Shown here in pieces: positions 13,732-22,601 of a stretch of 64,000 bases of DNA (position 1 is the stretch's first letter; the number at the start of each line of letters is the position of its first letter). The translations under genes were made by a program, and so were the position numbers. The stretch is from IMG/VR virus record IMGVR_UViG_3300017960_000001, positions 1-64,000 of that record; one strand, written 5' to 3'. The notes below the pieces were generated by a model. It was not told where the DNA came from, searched no databases, and saw only the letters and a program-made list of their open reading frames with translations. The DNA comes from a virus.

Positions 13732-15277
13732 CTCGAGCGGGGCGACGCACCCCGACTACCGGGAACCCGTGCGGCATCTGCCGCAGGTCGACCCGCACCG
13801 CTACATCGTGTCCGAATCGCCGCGGCACCGAGCCCGGCGGGTCAGCCTGTACCGTTCGCTCTGTATCCGGCGGGCGCGGGAGGATTTCGCGGCGTTCTGC
13901 GAGTACGCGATGCGCGACCGCAAATCTGGCGAGCCGTTCGAGATCCAGTGGTTCCACCAAGAGTGGATCGACGCCCTCGGCGACCCCGACCACCCGCAAA
14001 CTCTGATCGTCGCTCCGCGGTCGCACGGCAAGACCGAGCTTGCGGTGGTGGCGCGGGTGGTCTGGGAGTTGGGACGCAACCCGAACCTGATAATCAAGAT
14101 CGTGTGCGAGGACGACAGCCTCTCGCACAAAAGATTAAAGGCGATCCGGCGCCACATCGAGCACAATCCGAAAGTCAAAGAGGTTTTCCCGAACCTCCGG
14201 CCGGACCGGACAGAGGCGTGGGCCTCGACGCAGCTGTTCGTCGAGCGGGAGATCATCGACAAGGATCCGTCGGTCGAGGCGAAGGGGATCTTCTCCGGGT
14301 CGACCGGCTCGCGGTGCGACCTACTGATCGCCGACGACGTGTGCGGAAAACGGAACGCGCTGCTCGTCCCGTCCAACCGGGCGAAGGTGAAGCTCAGCTT
14401 CTACGAGGATTGGCTCAACCTCTGCGATCCCGATTCCCGGGTGTGGTACATCTGCACCCTCTGGCACAAGGACGACCTGTCCCACGAACTGATGAAGTCC
14501 TCGGAGTGGAACGTCCTATTCTACGCCGTCGGCAAGAACTACGAATCGATCTGGCCGGACCGGTGGCCGGCGTGGGCCCTGCGTGCCCGGGCGGCGACCA
14601 TCGGATCGACTGCCTTCGCTCGCGGGTACCACAACGTATGCCGCGCCGACGAGGATCTAATCGTCCGCGAGGAGTGGCTCAGGTACATCGACCTCGAGGT
14701 GCTACCGCCGGCGCAGGAGTTGGTGTTCTTCACCAGCTACGACACCGCGAAATCGACACAACCCGGCGCCGACTACACGGCCGAGGTGGTGGTCGCTGTC
14801 CACGAACCGACCGAGCGGATCTACGTGGTCGACGCCCGGCACGGGAGAGTCTCGCGGGCCGAACAGTCAGAGTGGGTGTGGCGATCGTTCGGTAGGTTCA
14901 AGCCGTTCAAGATTCTGATCGAGGACATCGGCGCCGACCTCGCGGCGTGGGTCGAGCACGACCACCCGAAGCTCATAGGCAAGGTCGAGGCGATCAAACC
15001 GACCATCGGCAAGGAACACCGGCTGCTCGCGGTGACCCCTTTCCTCGAACGCGGCGAGGTGTTTTTCTCGTCGCGGCTCAACCCCGACGATCCAAGGTTC
15101 CGCGCCGGCCGCGGCTCTCTGATCGGAGAGCTGCTCGACTTCCCGGTCGGCGAGCATGACGACTTGGTCGACGCTTTCTCACAGGCTCTCGACGGCGCCC
15201 GGTTCTACTTGCTTGACCATTGGACCGGGCGGAATGCTACACTGGCTGCGTCGATCACCAACCTCGGCGAGGAGTAA
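13709..15277 (+). CDS. terL: large terminase subunit
   Basis: Encodes 522 residues; the start overlaps the radical SAM gene by 23 bases. ATPase: Walker A APRSHGKT (102-109) and Walker B LLIADD (D209/D210). The ATP-coupling region follows (WYICTLWHKDD). C-terminal RNase H-like nuclease: SYDTA (D345), IEDIG (E405/D406) and HDDLVDAF (D484, D485, D488). It is the motor that translocates and cuts DNA at the portal. No gene directly upstream is a clear small subunit; the HTH protein at 607-1293 is a candidate. Confidence 0.93.
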   Translation: MPATATNSSSGATHPDYREPVRHLPQVDPHRYIVSESPRHRARRVSLYRSLCIRRAREDFAAFCEYAMRDRKSGEPFEIQWFHQEWIDALGDPDHPQTLIVAPRSHGKTELAVVARVVWELGRNPNLIIKIVCEDDSLSHKRLKAIRRHIEHNPKVKEVFPNLRPDRTEAWASTQLFVEREIIDKDPSVEAKGIFSGSTGSRCDLLIADDVCGKRNALLVPSNRAKVKLSFYEDWLNLCDPDSRVWYICTLWHKDDLSHELMKSSEWNVLFYAVGKNYESIWPDRWPAWALRARAATIGSTAFARGYHNVCRADEDLIVREEWLRYIDLEVLPPAQELVFFTSYDTAKSTQPGADYTAEVVVAVHEPTERIYVVDARHGRVSRAEQSEWVWRSFGRFKPFKILIEDIGADLAAWVEHDHPKLIGKVEAIKPTIGKEHRLLAVTPFLERGEVFFSSRLNPDDPRFRAGRGSLIGELLDFPVGEHDDLVDAFSQALDGARFYLLDHWTGRNATLAASITNLGEE

Positions 15278-15280
15278 TCC

Positions 15281-17212
15281 ATGACCCGATCGCACAACGA
15301 CGAACCGGCGGCCGACGAGGCCCTCGACGAACTGCACAAAACCGAGGACGAGCGGGTCCTCGATCTGCTTGCGAAGGTGGACGTCGCCGGCGGTGATTCC
15401 CCCGATACGCTCACCGCCCTACGGACGATCCGGCGCCACTATGAGGTGTGGGAACAGGCGAAAGCTGAGAAGCCCCCCTACGACCCGGGCACCTTGTTGA
15501 AGCTCACCGAGGCGTCGAGCTTGCTCCGGCAGTGTTTCGACGCGATGGTGATGGGAGTCTGGGGCCACGGTTACCAAATCGTTCCGGTGATCGACACCAC
15601 CGACGAGGACATCGACGCGCAGATCGAGCGGGCGATCATCCTCGAACGTGAGGCCGAGGCCGCCGACGAGGCCGACGCCCTGCGCGATAGCGGCGAGGCC
15701 GACGAAGCAGAGAGTGCGGCGGCCGACGTGGACTACACCGTCACCGAGACAGAGATCAAGGAACGCCGCGACCAGCTGGAACGCCAGATCGCATCGCAAA
15801 CGTTCAAGGCTCAGCAATGGTTCAAGGAAGCTTCGGTCGATCAATCGTTCCTCGAGCTGTGTCAATGGATGGGGTGGGACCGCGAGGCGATCGGACACGG
15901 TGCCTGGGAGTTCGCCCGGGATTCTCGCGGTCGGTTGCGGGTGGTCGGGTACGTGCCCGGGCACACGGTCTACCCGTTGGCCGACGCGAGCCACTACGTC
16001 GACGTCGAGGGACAGCAGAGAGTCTCTCCGATCAAGTCCCGGCCCTACACCTACCGCCGCAAGTTCAGCCGCTACGTTCAGGTGATTGGCACCCGCAAGC
16101 TCTACTTCAAGGAGTTGGGCGATCCGCGGATCGTGTCGGGGCAAACCGGCAAGGTATACGCGGACGTCCTGACCCCGAAGGGCAAGGTCAAGATCACCGC
16201 CGAGGAACTGTTCCAGAAGAAGGAACCGGAGGCGCCGCGGGCGAACGAGATGATCTACTTCCCGATCCACTCTCCGCGATCGACCGCGGGGATCCCTCGG
16301 TACGTCGGCAACCTGCCGAACATCCTCGGCCAACGCGCCGCGGAGGAAACAACCTGGCTCTACTTCGATAACAAGTCGGTGCCGGTCGGGGCGTGGGTTA
16401 TCCTCGGCGGGACGTTGCACGACAACGTGAAGAAGCAGATCCGCGACGTCACCCGCGACCAGCTGAAAGGGGTGAAGGGATTCCACCGCGCGATGATTAT
16501 CGAGGTGGCCGCGCCCCCGACCCGCGGCGGTTCTGGCTCGGCCGAGAAGCCCGAGGTGAAGTGGATCGACCTCATGGGGGCGAACCGGTCCGAGGCGGGC
16601 TGGATCAAGTACGGCAAGGACAACCGGGACAAGGTCGGCGCGTCGTTCAGGCTCCCGCCGTTGCTACGGGGAGAGGCGCCGCAGGATCTGACCCGGGCGA
16701 ATAGCTACGCCTCGATGGAGATGGCGGACACGCAGGTTTTCTCTGCCGAGCGTATGGCGTTCGATTGGACCATGACCCGGCGCGTGCTGGCCGACCTCGG
16801 CTGCGACCTCGTCGAGTTCAAGCTGAACAGCCCGGTCACCACCGACCCGGAGGTCCAAGCGAAAGCAACCGACGTGTTCGCCAAGCACGGCGGCATGCTA
16901 CCGAACGACGTCAGGAAGATCGCCGCCCGGACTCTCAACCTCGAACTGGACAGCGTCGACGCCGATTGGGCGACGGTGCCTCTGTCCATGGCGCTGGCCG
17001 GGTTCGCCGCGCCGGCCGATGGCGAGCCGCAGGACCCGGACGAAACCACGGTGAAGCTCGCGTGGATCGAGGACATCCTCGGCGACCTGCTCGAACAACG
17101 CGGGTTGCAGGTGGTGGCCGTCGAATCGGTCGAGTCCCAGCCCGAGCAGGTCGACGGCGTGACCCTGCCCCACGACGCACCGATCAACGGCGACGAGCGA
17201 GACGAGGACTAG
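15281..17212 (+). CDS. portal protein
   Basis: Encodes 643 residues with GGAGGAGTAATCC before the ATG. Placed directly after the terminase. Shows the usual portal pattern: an N-terminal helical wing with an acidic insertion (residues 115-170, Glu/Ala/Asp-rich), a clip/stem region (YRRKFSRYVQVIGTRKLYF), and a late conserved block (IYFPIHSPRSTAGIPRYVGN; RLPPLLRGEAPQDLTRANSY) resembling PBSX/HK97-type portals. It would form the dodecameric ring at the packaging vertex. The C-terminal tail is acidic. Confidence 0.88.
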   Translation: MTRSHNDEPAADEALDELHKTEDERVLDLLAKVDVAGGDSPDTLTALRTIRRHYEVWEQAKAEKPPYDPGTLLKLTEASSLLRQCFDAMVMGVWGHGYQIVPVIDTTDEDIDAQIERAIILEREAEAADEADALRDSGEADEAESAAADVDYTVTETEIKERRDQLERQIASQTFKAQQWFKEASVDQSFLELCQWMGWDREAIGHGAWEFARDSRGRLRVVGYVPGHTVYPLADASHYVDVEGQQRVSPIKSRPYTYRRKFSRYVQVIGTRKLYFKELGDPRIVSGQTGKVYADVLTPKGKVKITAEELFQKKEPEAPRANEMIYFPIHSPRSTAGIPRYVGNLPNILGQRAAEETTWLYFDNKSVPVGAWVILGGTLHDNVKKQIRDVTRDQLKGVKGFHRAMIIEVAAPPTRGGSGSAEKPEVKWIDLMGANRSEAGWIKYGKDNRDKVGASFRLPPLLRGEAPQDLTRANSYASMEMADTQVFSAERMAFDWTMTRRVLADLGCDLVEFKLNSPVTTDPEVQAKATDVFAKHGGMLPNDVRKIAARTLNLELDSVDADWATVPLSMALAGFAAPADGEPQDPDETTVKLAWIEDILGDLLEQRGLQVVAVESVESQPEQVDGVTLPHDAPINGDERDED

Positions 17213-17217
17213 CACAG

Positions 17218-17613
17218 ATGTCATGGTATGAGGGGCCGTTCGAGCTTGTGCCCGGCGACCATCGCCGGCGCCGACCGCGACGCGGAGAGATATTCCAACA
17301 CCACCGACGGACCAACGGCCCAAACGGGCCGGGGTTGGTACCTACCGAGCACTACAGGATGAGGTGTCCGGTGTGCGGGGTGACGAGCTTGGTGACCGGC
17401 AAGCTGACCGGCCCACCGGAGTCTCCCTCGTTCACTGAGCCGGTCGCCTGCGGCTGCAAAGCTCGGTGCGGTGTGCGGTTCCGAATCACCCGCGGCAAGG
17501 CAGAGCGAGCCGATGGGGGCGGGCTGACACCGGTTGACATCCCGGCCGCCCTGCGCGATCGCGGGGTGCGCCCGCCGCCGGCCGTCGGTATACCCGAGGA
17601 CGACGACGAATGA
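17218..17613 (+). CDS. small zinc-ribbon protein in the head module
   Basis: Encodes 131 residues from the ATG at 17218 with GAGGAC upstream. MRCPVCGVTSLVTGK provides one CxxC knuckle, and CGCKARCGVRF the second. The N-terminus is very basic (HRRRRPRRGE). Stop overlaps the next start (ATGA). Small Cys-knuckle proteins between portal and MuF genes are common and usually uncharacterised. Confidence 0.6.
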   Translation: MSWYEGPFELVPGDHRRRRPRRGEIFQHHRRTNGPNGPGLVPTEHYRMRCPVCGVTSLVTGKLTGPPESPSFTEPVACGCKARCGVRFRITRGKAERADGGGLTPVDIPAALRDRGVRPPPAVGIPEDDDE

Positions 17614-17846
17614 GGAACCTTTGGAAAGAACTTGCCCCCGCCCTGCTGTTCATGTTTCTGGCGTTGGGGGTGCTATCGATCGCGGGCGGTTGGTGCGCGG
17701 CGTGCACAACGCAGCTTGAAGATCACGTCCGGGCTCGGTACCCGGACTGTCAGGTTGAGGTGGTGAACGAAACCGGCGACACGCTCGAGGTGTTGCTGCA
17801 TTGCCCGGGGAGCAATCCGACCCGGCGGACATTCACACGACAATGA
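17610..17846 (+). CDS. small membrane protein with Cys pairs
   Basis: Encodes 78 residues; ATGA overlap with the upstream gene and with the downstream one. Residues 9-27 are a transmembrane helix (APALLFMFLALGVLSIAGG) followed by CAAC and a short domain with two further Cys (YPDCQVEV, LLHCPG). Export with disulfides, or a thioredoxin-like CAAC pair, is possible. No lysis family is recognised. Confidence 0.55.
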   Translation: MRNLWKELAPALLFMFLALGVLSIAGGWCAACTTQLEDHVRARYPDCQVEVVNETGDTLEVLLHCPGSNPTRRTFTRQ

Positions 17847-18004
17847 GCAAGCGCGACGACGAGAAACGCGGCCGGCGCCGCGGCAAACCAAAGCCCCGCC
17901 CCCCCCGGACCCTCGGGACGCTCGGTGATCTACCGGCGTTCGACTCTCTGAAGGGCCTACGCAAGACGCTGCCCGACCGGCCGCCGACGACCGACAAGGG
18001 TTAG
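17843..18004 (+). CDS. short basic peptide
   Basis: Encodes 53 residues from the ATG overlapping the previous stop by ATGA. Extremely basic and Pro-rich N-terminal half (KRGRRRGKPKPRPPRTLGTL) and a short amphipathic second half. Two bases separate it from the MuF gene. It may bind DNA or act as a linker peptide in head assembly; no family is recognised. Confidence 0.5.
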   Translation: MSKRDDEKRGRRRGKPKPRPPRTLGTLGDLPAFDSLKGLRKTLPDRPPTTDKG

Positions 18005-18006
18005 CC

Positions 18007-20310
18007 ATGTGCGGGGTGTGCGAGAGGGAGCGCGCCACGGCGGCCCCAACGTGGGCCAGCCTCTGGCCGGTCCGCGACCTCGGCACTCACCGCGAGGCGG
18101 CGTTGGCGAAGGCGGGCGTGTCCCGGTTGCGGCCGCGGGCGGCGTCCGGGTTCGCGGTGCTAGTCCGGGGCAAGCCTCAGAGGTTGAGGGCCACCGCCCG
18201 GCCGGACGCGATCTTCGAGGTGGTCGCTCGGATGCCGGCGCACCCCGGCGCCGTCGCCGATCTGTACGAGGCCGAGGCGGTCGGACGCGGTGACCGGATC
18301 GTGTGGCGCTGGATCGAGCGGGTGACCCTACCCGCCGAGACGCAGCTGGTGAAGGCAGCGCAAGCTCCACAGCAGCTTCTGGACATTATCTCGACACAGC
18401 TGGCCGGGCAATTGAAACGGGTCGACCGAGGGTGGAGCAAGCCTCTCCTCCGGCGGTACCTGCAAAACCTCGACATCAATTGGGGACAGGCCACGGGCGC
18501 CGACATCGACCGCGCCTTCGCCTCGGCCGATCGGGTGTTCCGTCGGGCCAAGGTCGTGCGGTTGGCGACCCCGTGGGTCAGGCGGGTCGAGGCTCGGGCT
18601 GGCGAGATCGGTCGCCGCTCTCGGGAGTTCGTCCGCGAATCCTTCTCGCCGAGGATCGCACCGGGGTTCAGCCAACCCGACCGCCGGGCGATCGGACAGA
18701 TCGGCCAGCAACAAGGCTGGTGGCTACGAGACGAGGTCGGGCGCCGGGCCGACGGGCTCACTACCCGCGGCCGACGCATCGTGGAGGAAGGGCTCAAGCG
18801 AGGCGAAGGACGGTACGCGATCGGGCGCCAGCTGCGCGAACAATTGCCCGGCATGTACCAGATCCGATCGGGTAATTACGCGGTGGTGTCAGCCTCGGTG
18901 GCGATGCAACGCGCCCGGAACTTCTCGCACGTGTCCGGCTACCGGGATGCCGGGTTCGAGTTCATGGAGGTTTCGAACCCCGTCGACGAGCGGACCACCG
19001 AAATCTGCCGGTTCATGGACGGACAGATCATCAACGTGAATCAGGCTTACGATCTATCGATGGACGCCTCGATGGTCGCAACTCCCGAGGACATTAAGAA
19101 GGTCAATCCCTTTATGCGGACGGTGAACGAGCGGGGCCGCCGGTACATCGAGACTGCGCGCGGTACCCGGATGGCAGAGATCACCCGATCCGGCATGGGG
19201 ACGAGGGACGACGCCGGGCAACACCGACAGATGCTCTCCTCGAAGCAGTTCCCGCAGGTCGCCGCGGTCGGGCCGCCACCGTACCACCACCTTTGCAGAT
19301 CGATCACCGTGCCGGTGTCCGGGTTGATGCAGGTTCCGCGGGGCACCATGCCGATCGCGTTGCCGATGCGTCCACCGACGCCACCGAAACCACCACCGGC
19401 CGCGCCGGGCAAGCCGGTCGCCGGTCTACCTCGAGCGGCGGTCGACCGGACCCTCATGGAGCCGGCGACGCCGAGGGCTCGCGGTGTGGTGCAGTTGAAC
19501 CGGCCGATCGACTTCGTCCGCGAACCGACCCCGGGGCACCCGACCGCGATCGGCTGGGATCCAGACATGGCTCCACCGTTCCGAGACATGGGGGTCGTTC
19601 GCAACGTCCCGCTGAAAACACAGGTCCTCGACCGGGCGAAGTACGAGGTGCGGGTGGTGAACGAGGCGATCGCCAAAGCGCAGGAGGCCAACGGCGGGCG
19701 CGTGCTCTCTCCCAAGGCCCTCGGCGAAACGATTCAGGGTGTGGTCCGAGGGTACGCGGCACCGAAGGCGCCGACCGCCCGCTCGATCAAGGTCGCCCGC
19801 CAGAAAGGGCTGACCGGGCAGCTGGGCCGGCGCGAAGCTCAGCGTCGGTATAGCCGGGCCATGACGTCGCTATCGAGCAGGTTCCAGACCGAGGCCCTCA
19901 AGCGAGACTTCCCGACGATCGCCGTGCGCCCCGGCGCGGGGGAATACACCCCGGCTGCGATTTTCCTACCGGTCGGCGGTTCGGCTGCTCAGGAACGGAT
20001 GCTGATCCGATTGATGACGCACCACCTTGACGGCATCGGTAGCAACGCCGACGCCGCGGCCGCCGTCCGCGAGGCGTTCAAGCTCACGGGCCAGCTGGGC
20101 CGGACGGACGACTACACGATCATCCGGGGGCGGTGGGGGGACGTGACCGCTGGCAAGGTGTACCACGACGACCCGACCCGGACCGACATCACCGCCACGG
20201 CACACGCGGCGACGGTGCCGGCCCTCGCAACGAAGCTCGCGCACCTCTGGGGAGCGAACCCTACTCACATCGGGTTCCTCTTGTCGTGGCTACGGGGGGC
20301 GTTCTTCTAA
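18007..20310 (+). CDS. MuF-type minor head protein with long C-terminal extension
   Basis: Encodes 767 residues. The N-terminus has CGVC (2-5). Residues about 200-445 carry the phage Mu gpF-like region, with NPVDERTTEICRFMDGQ (324-340) and PPPYHHLCRSITVP, the usual D-x2-T..C and H-x2-C-R signature. This fold attaches inside the head near the portal. A Pro-rich linker (about 450-480) leads to roughly 300 extra residues, ending in a compact domain (AIFLPVGGSAAQERMLIRLM...HIGFLLSWLRGAFF). MuF proteins with variable C-terminal cargo, some toxic, are known. Which enzyme, if any, this tail is cannot be told. Confidence 0.8.
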   Translation: MCGVCERERATAAPTWASLWPVRDLGTHREAALAKAGVSRLRPRAASGFAVLVRGKPQRLRATARPDAIFEVVARMPAHPGAVADLYEAEAVGRGDRIVWRWIERVTLPAETQLVKAAQAPQQLLDIISTQLAGQLKRVDRGWSKPLLRRYLQNLDINWGQATGADIDRAFASADRVFRRAKVVRLATPWVRRVEARAGEIGRRSREFVRESFSPRIAPGFSQPDRRAIGQIGQQQGWWLRDEVGRRADGLTTRGRRIVEEGLKRGEGRYAIGRQLREQLPGMYQIRSGNYAVVSASVAMQRARNFSHVSGYRDAGFEFMEVSNPVDERTTEICRFMDGQIINVNQAYDLSMDASMVATPEDIKKVNPFMRTVNERGRRYIETARGTRMAEITRSGMGTRDDAGQHRQMLSSKQFPQVAAVGPPPYHHLCRSITVPVSGLMQVPRGTMPIALPMRPPTPPKPPPAAPGKPVAGLPRAAVDRTLMEPATPRARGVVQLNRPIDFVREPTPGHPTAIGWDPDMAPPFRDMGVVRNVPLKTQVLDRAKYEVRVVNEAIAKAQEANGGRVLSPKALGETIQGVVRGYAAPKAPTARSIKVARQKGLTGQLGRREAQRRYSRAMTSLSSRFQTEALKRDFPTIAVRPGAGEYTPAAIFLPVGGSAAQERMLIRLMTHHLDGIGSNADAAAAVREAFKLTGQLGRTDDYTIIRGRWGDVTAGKVYHDDPTRTDITATAHAATVPALATKLAHLWGANPTHIGFLLSWLRGAFF

Positions 20311-20609
20311 TGGGAGCAATCTACATCGAGCGCGACGGAATCTCGCTCGCCAAGATGCTATGGAACGGCGGTCGGTACAGCGGGAGCGGCCGGGTGATTG
20401 CGATCGACGGACACCGGGCCGAGGCGAAGCAAATCCGCGACGCAATCTCAGCACGTGATGATCTGCGGCGCGTGCGGTTCGACACACCGCGGGGAGATAC
20501 TCCTGGGTGGAGGGGGTTCGACGGAAATCTCAACGCTCTGATCTATGTGGTGCCGACGCTCGGCTTCGAGATTGGGCTTGTGGAATGGCCGCCGGACCGG
20601 CTAAAGTAG
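20310..20609 (+). CDS. hypothetical protein
   Basis: Encodes 99 residues; its ATG shares a base with the MuF stop (TAATG). Helix (SLAKMLWNGGRYSG), then alternating strands ending in VVPTLGFEIGLVEWPP. It could be an immunity or partner protein for the MuF C-terminal domain by position, but that is only a suggestion; no family is recognised. Confidence 0.5.
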   Translation: MGAIYIERDGISLAKMLWNGGRYSGSGRVIAIDGHRAEAKQIRDAISARDDLRRVRFDTPRGDTPGWRGFDGNLNALIYVVPTLGFEIGLVEWPPDRLK

Positions 20610-20619
20610 GGAGGAGAAC

Positions 20620-20976
20620 ATGCCGAATATCATAATCAAAGACCGCCCGGTCGACGACGTTTTAGAGGACCTGGGACTTGACACCGACCAGCGTCGCCGT
20701 GCTACAGAGATGATCAGAGATTTGGTGGAGGAGTCTTTTGGTGAACGGCGCGATGCGTACCCGCGGACCGAAGTATTGCACCGGATCAGAATCTTGGTCC
20801 GGTGGTTCTGCGTCATGTACGCGGACCTTGAATACACGATCGAACGGTGTCGCAACTCCCTACCATCGGCGCTCGCTTGCGAGCTTGCAGGAATGCAGTA
20901 CGTCCCGGCCGAGCACGTAGCCGGCCAGGGGTACAAGAAACACAAACGAGGAGCAATTCCATGGACACGGCTTTGA
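20620..20976 (+). CDS. hypothetical helical protein
   Basis: Encodes 118 residues with GGGAGGAGAAC before the ATG. Mostly helical (DVLEDLGLDTDQRRRATEMI; RIRILVRWFCVMYADLEYTI) with a basic C-terminus. The last 16 bases overlap the next gene's start. Base composition is a little less GC-rich than its neighbours, which may reflect recent acquisition. No family recognised. Confidence 0.5.
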   Translation: MPNIIIKDRPVDDVLEDLGLDTDQRRRATEMIRDLVEESFGERRDAYPRTEVLHRIRILVRWFCVMYADLEYTIERCRNSLPSALACELAGMQYVPAEHVAGQGYKKHKRGAIPWTRL

Positions 20977-21875
20977 GGATCACGGAGCTAAGCAAGCGAG
21001 TGCTGGACGGCGAGGCCAACGACGACGAACGCGCCGAGCTGGACGGACTCCTGAAGGACGCGGGCAACCGCCCCGCCACCGTCGAGCGCACCATGCCCCT
21101 GCGCGACTTCATGAAGTTCGCCGCGGCCGAGGCCGCCGCGCTCGAAGCGAAGCCGGACGCGCACCGCGCCGCCCTGCTGAAAGCCGCCACCGCGAAGGCC
21201 GCCGGCGTCGAGTCGCTCGACGACGAGGTCACGGTCGAGGTGGTGAAGGAACCCGACACCGCCGACACGATCGCCAACCTGCTCTCCGCGATCGAGGACC
21301 TCGGCAAGAAGGTCGACGCGATCACGGCCCCGGCCGACGACGCGCCGACCGCCGACGACCTCGCGGCCGCCGTGGCGAAGGCCGAGGACGGGATGCTCGC
21401 GGTTCAGCTGGCGTCCGAGGTTCTCGCCGCCTACGCCGACCGACTGCTCTCTCTCAAGGGGATGCTCGACGGCGGGTCCGAGATCGATCCCGACGACGTC
21501 CGCAAGACCTTCGACTCGATGTGGGACGTCCGCAACGCGGTCGACTTGGCGATCGCCGCCATGGGCAAGCGCGACGACGCGCCCGACGCCGAGGCTCTGA
21601 AGAGAGCCGGCGCCCTGATCGTCAAGTCCGACGACGCCGACACCGGTGACGAGGGCGAGGGCGAGGGGGACGACGCCGCCGACGCCGGCGACGACGCTGG
21701 CGACGACACCGGCAACGACGACGGCGCCGGGCCGGACGACACCGGCGAGGGCGAGCCCGCCGCGGGCGACGACGCGGACGACGCGGTCGAGAAGCACGCC
21801 GAGCACCCGACCGATTACGCCGAGTTCGCAAAGCGACTCGAAGCCGAGGCCGCCGAGGGCGGGGACGCCGAGTAG
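20961..21875 (+). CDS. acidic helical protein, scaffold-like
   Basis: Encodes 304 residues from the ATG preceded by GAGGAGCAATTCC. N-terminal 200 residues are Ala/Glu/Asp/Lys helices (LRITELSKRVLDGEANDDER; AVAKAEDGMLAVQLASEVLA). About 70 Gly/Asp/Glu-rich residues follow, then a short C-terminal helix. High helix and acidic content just before the protease and capsid genes fits an internal scaffold or protease-substrate protein. No specific family recognised. Confidence 0.5.
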   Translation: MDTALRITELSKRVLDGEANDDERAELDGLLKDAGNRPATVERTMPLRDFMKFAAAEAAALEAKPDAHRAALLKAATAKAAGVESLDDEVTVEVVKEPDTADTIANLLSAIEDLGKKVDAITAPADDAPTADDLAAAVAKAEDGMLAVQLASEVLAAYADRLLSLKGMLDGGSEIDPDDVRKTFDSMWDVRNAVDLAIAAMGKRDDAPDAEALKRAGALIVKSDDADTGDEGEGEGDDAADAGDDAGDDTGNDDGAGPDDTGEGEPAAGDDADDAVEKHAEHPTDYAEFAKRLEAEAAEGGDAE

Positions 21876-22601
21876 TTGAAGCTGCTCCGGGGAATAGGCG
21901 CAGACTCCCGCGCCGTTGTATTCCTGGCCGACGCCGACTCTCCTCTGAGCAAGCAGCTCGAGGCGTGGGCCGGCGACCCGGTCGGCGCACCGTCGCCGGG
22001 GACCATCGCCCGGGAGATCGCCGACGTCCGCCTCGCGTTCGACCCGATCGACGACGGCGCCGAACTGCTACTCCAACAGGACCCGACCCCACCCGAGCCC
22101 GCCGACGTACCCGAATCGGTACGGCTGTTCAACAAGGCTCTGATCGAGCGCAAGCCTCGACACTTCATCATGAAGTCCGAGGACGGCGACGACGACGATC
22201 AAGGTCTATCGACCATGATCGTTATGGAGCCGAACGACGGCGCCGACGGTGCCGACCTGAACCCCGACACGCAGGGCGACGTGTTCTCGAAGCAAGATGT
22301 CGAGGATGCTTGCTACTACTGGTTGGAGAACGGCGGGCAGGTCGATTTCATGCACAACTTCGAGCCGCTCGAAAGGAACGTGGTCAAGGTCGCGGCGTCC
22401 GACGTGACGCGCGGCCCGGTCACTCTGGGCGAGGGCGAGGAGGCTTACGAGTGTGCGGTCGGTACGTGGCTGGTAACCCTCCGGTGGGACACCGATTCGG
22501 TCTACTGGAAAGGGTTGAAGGAGGGGGCGTTCAAGGCGGTGAGCCCGGGCGGGCTGGCGCAACGGGTCCCGCTCGAGGAAGGCGCGGCCGATGGATCCTG
22601 A
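21876..22601 (+). CDS. XkdF-type prohead protease
   Basis: Encodes 241 residues from a TTG directly after the upstream stop (TAGTTG), so translation is probably coupled. Residues about 63-234 match the XkdF (S78-like) family: TMIVMEPNDG, DVFSKQDVEDACYYWLENGG, VDFMHNFEP with the likely catalytic His, a GTWLVTLRWD strand, and WKGLKEGAFKAVSPGGLA with the likely catalytic Ser. It would process scaffold and capsid during maturation. It overlaps the next gene by 11 bases; that gene looks like the remainder of the family architecture. Confidence 0.75.
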   Translation: MKLLRGIGADSRAVVFLADADSPLSKQLEAWAGDPVGAPSPGTIAREIADVRLAFDPIDDGAELLLQQDPTPPEPADVPESVRLFNKALIERKPRHFIMKSEDGDDDDQGLSTMIVMEPNDGADGADLNPDTQGDVFSKQDVEDACYYWLENGGQVDFMHNFEPLERNVVKVAASDVTRGPVTLGEGEEAYECAVGTWLVTLRWDTDSVYWKGLKEGAFKAVSPGGLAQRVPLEEGAADGS

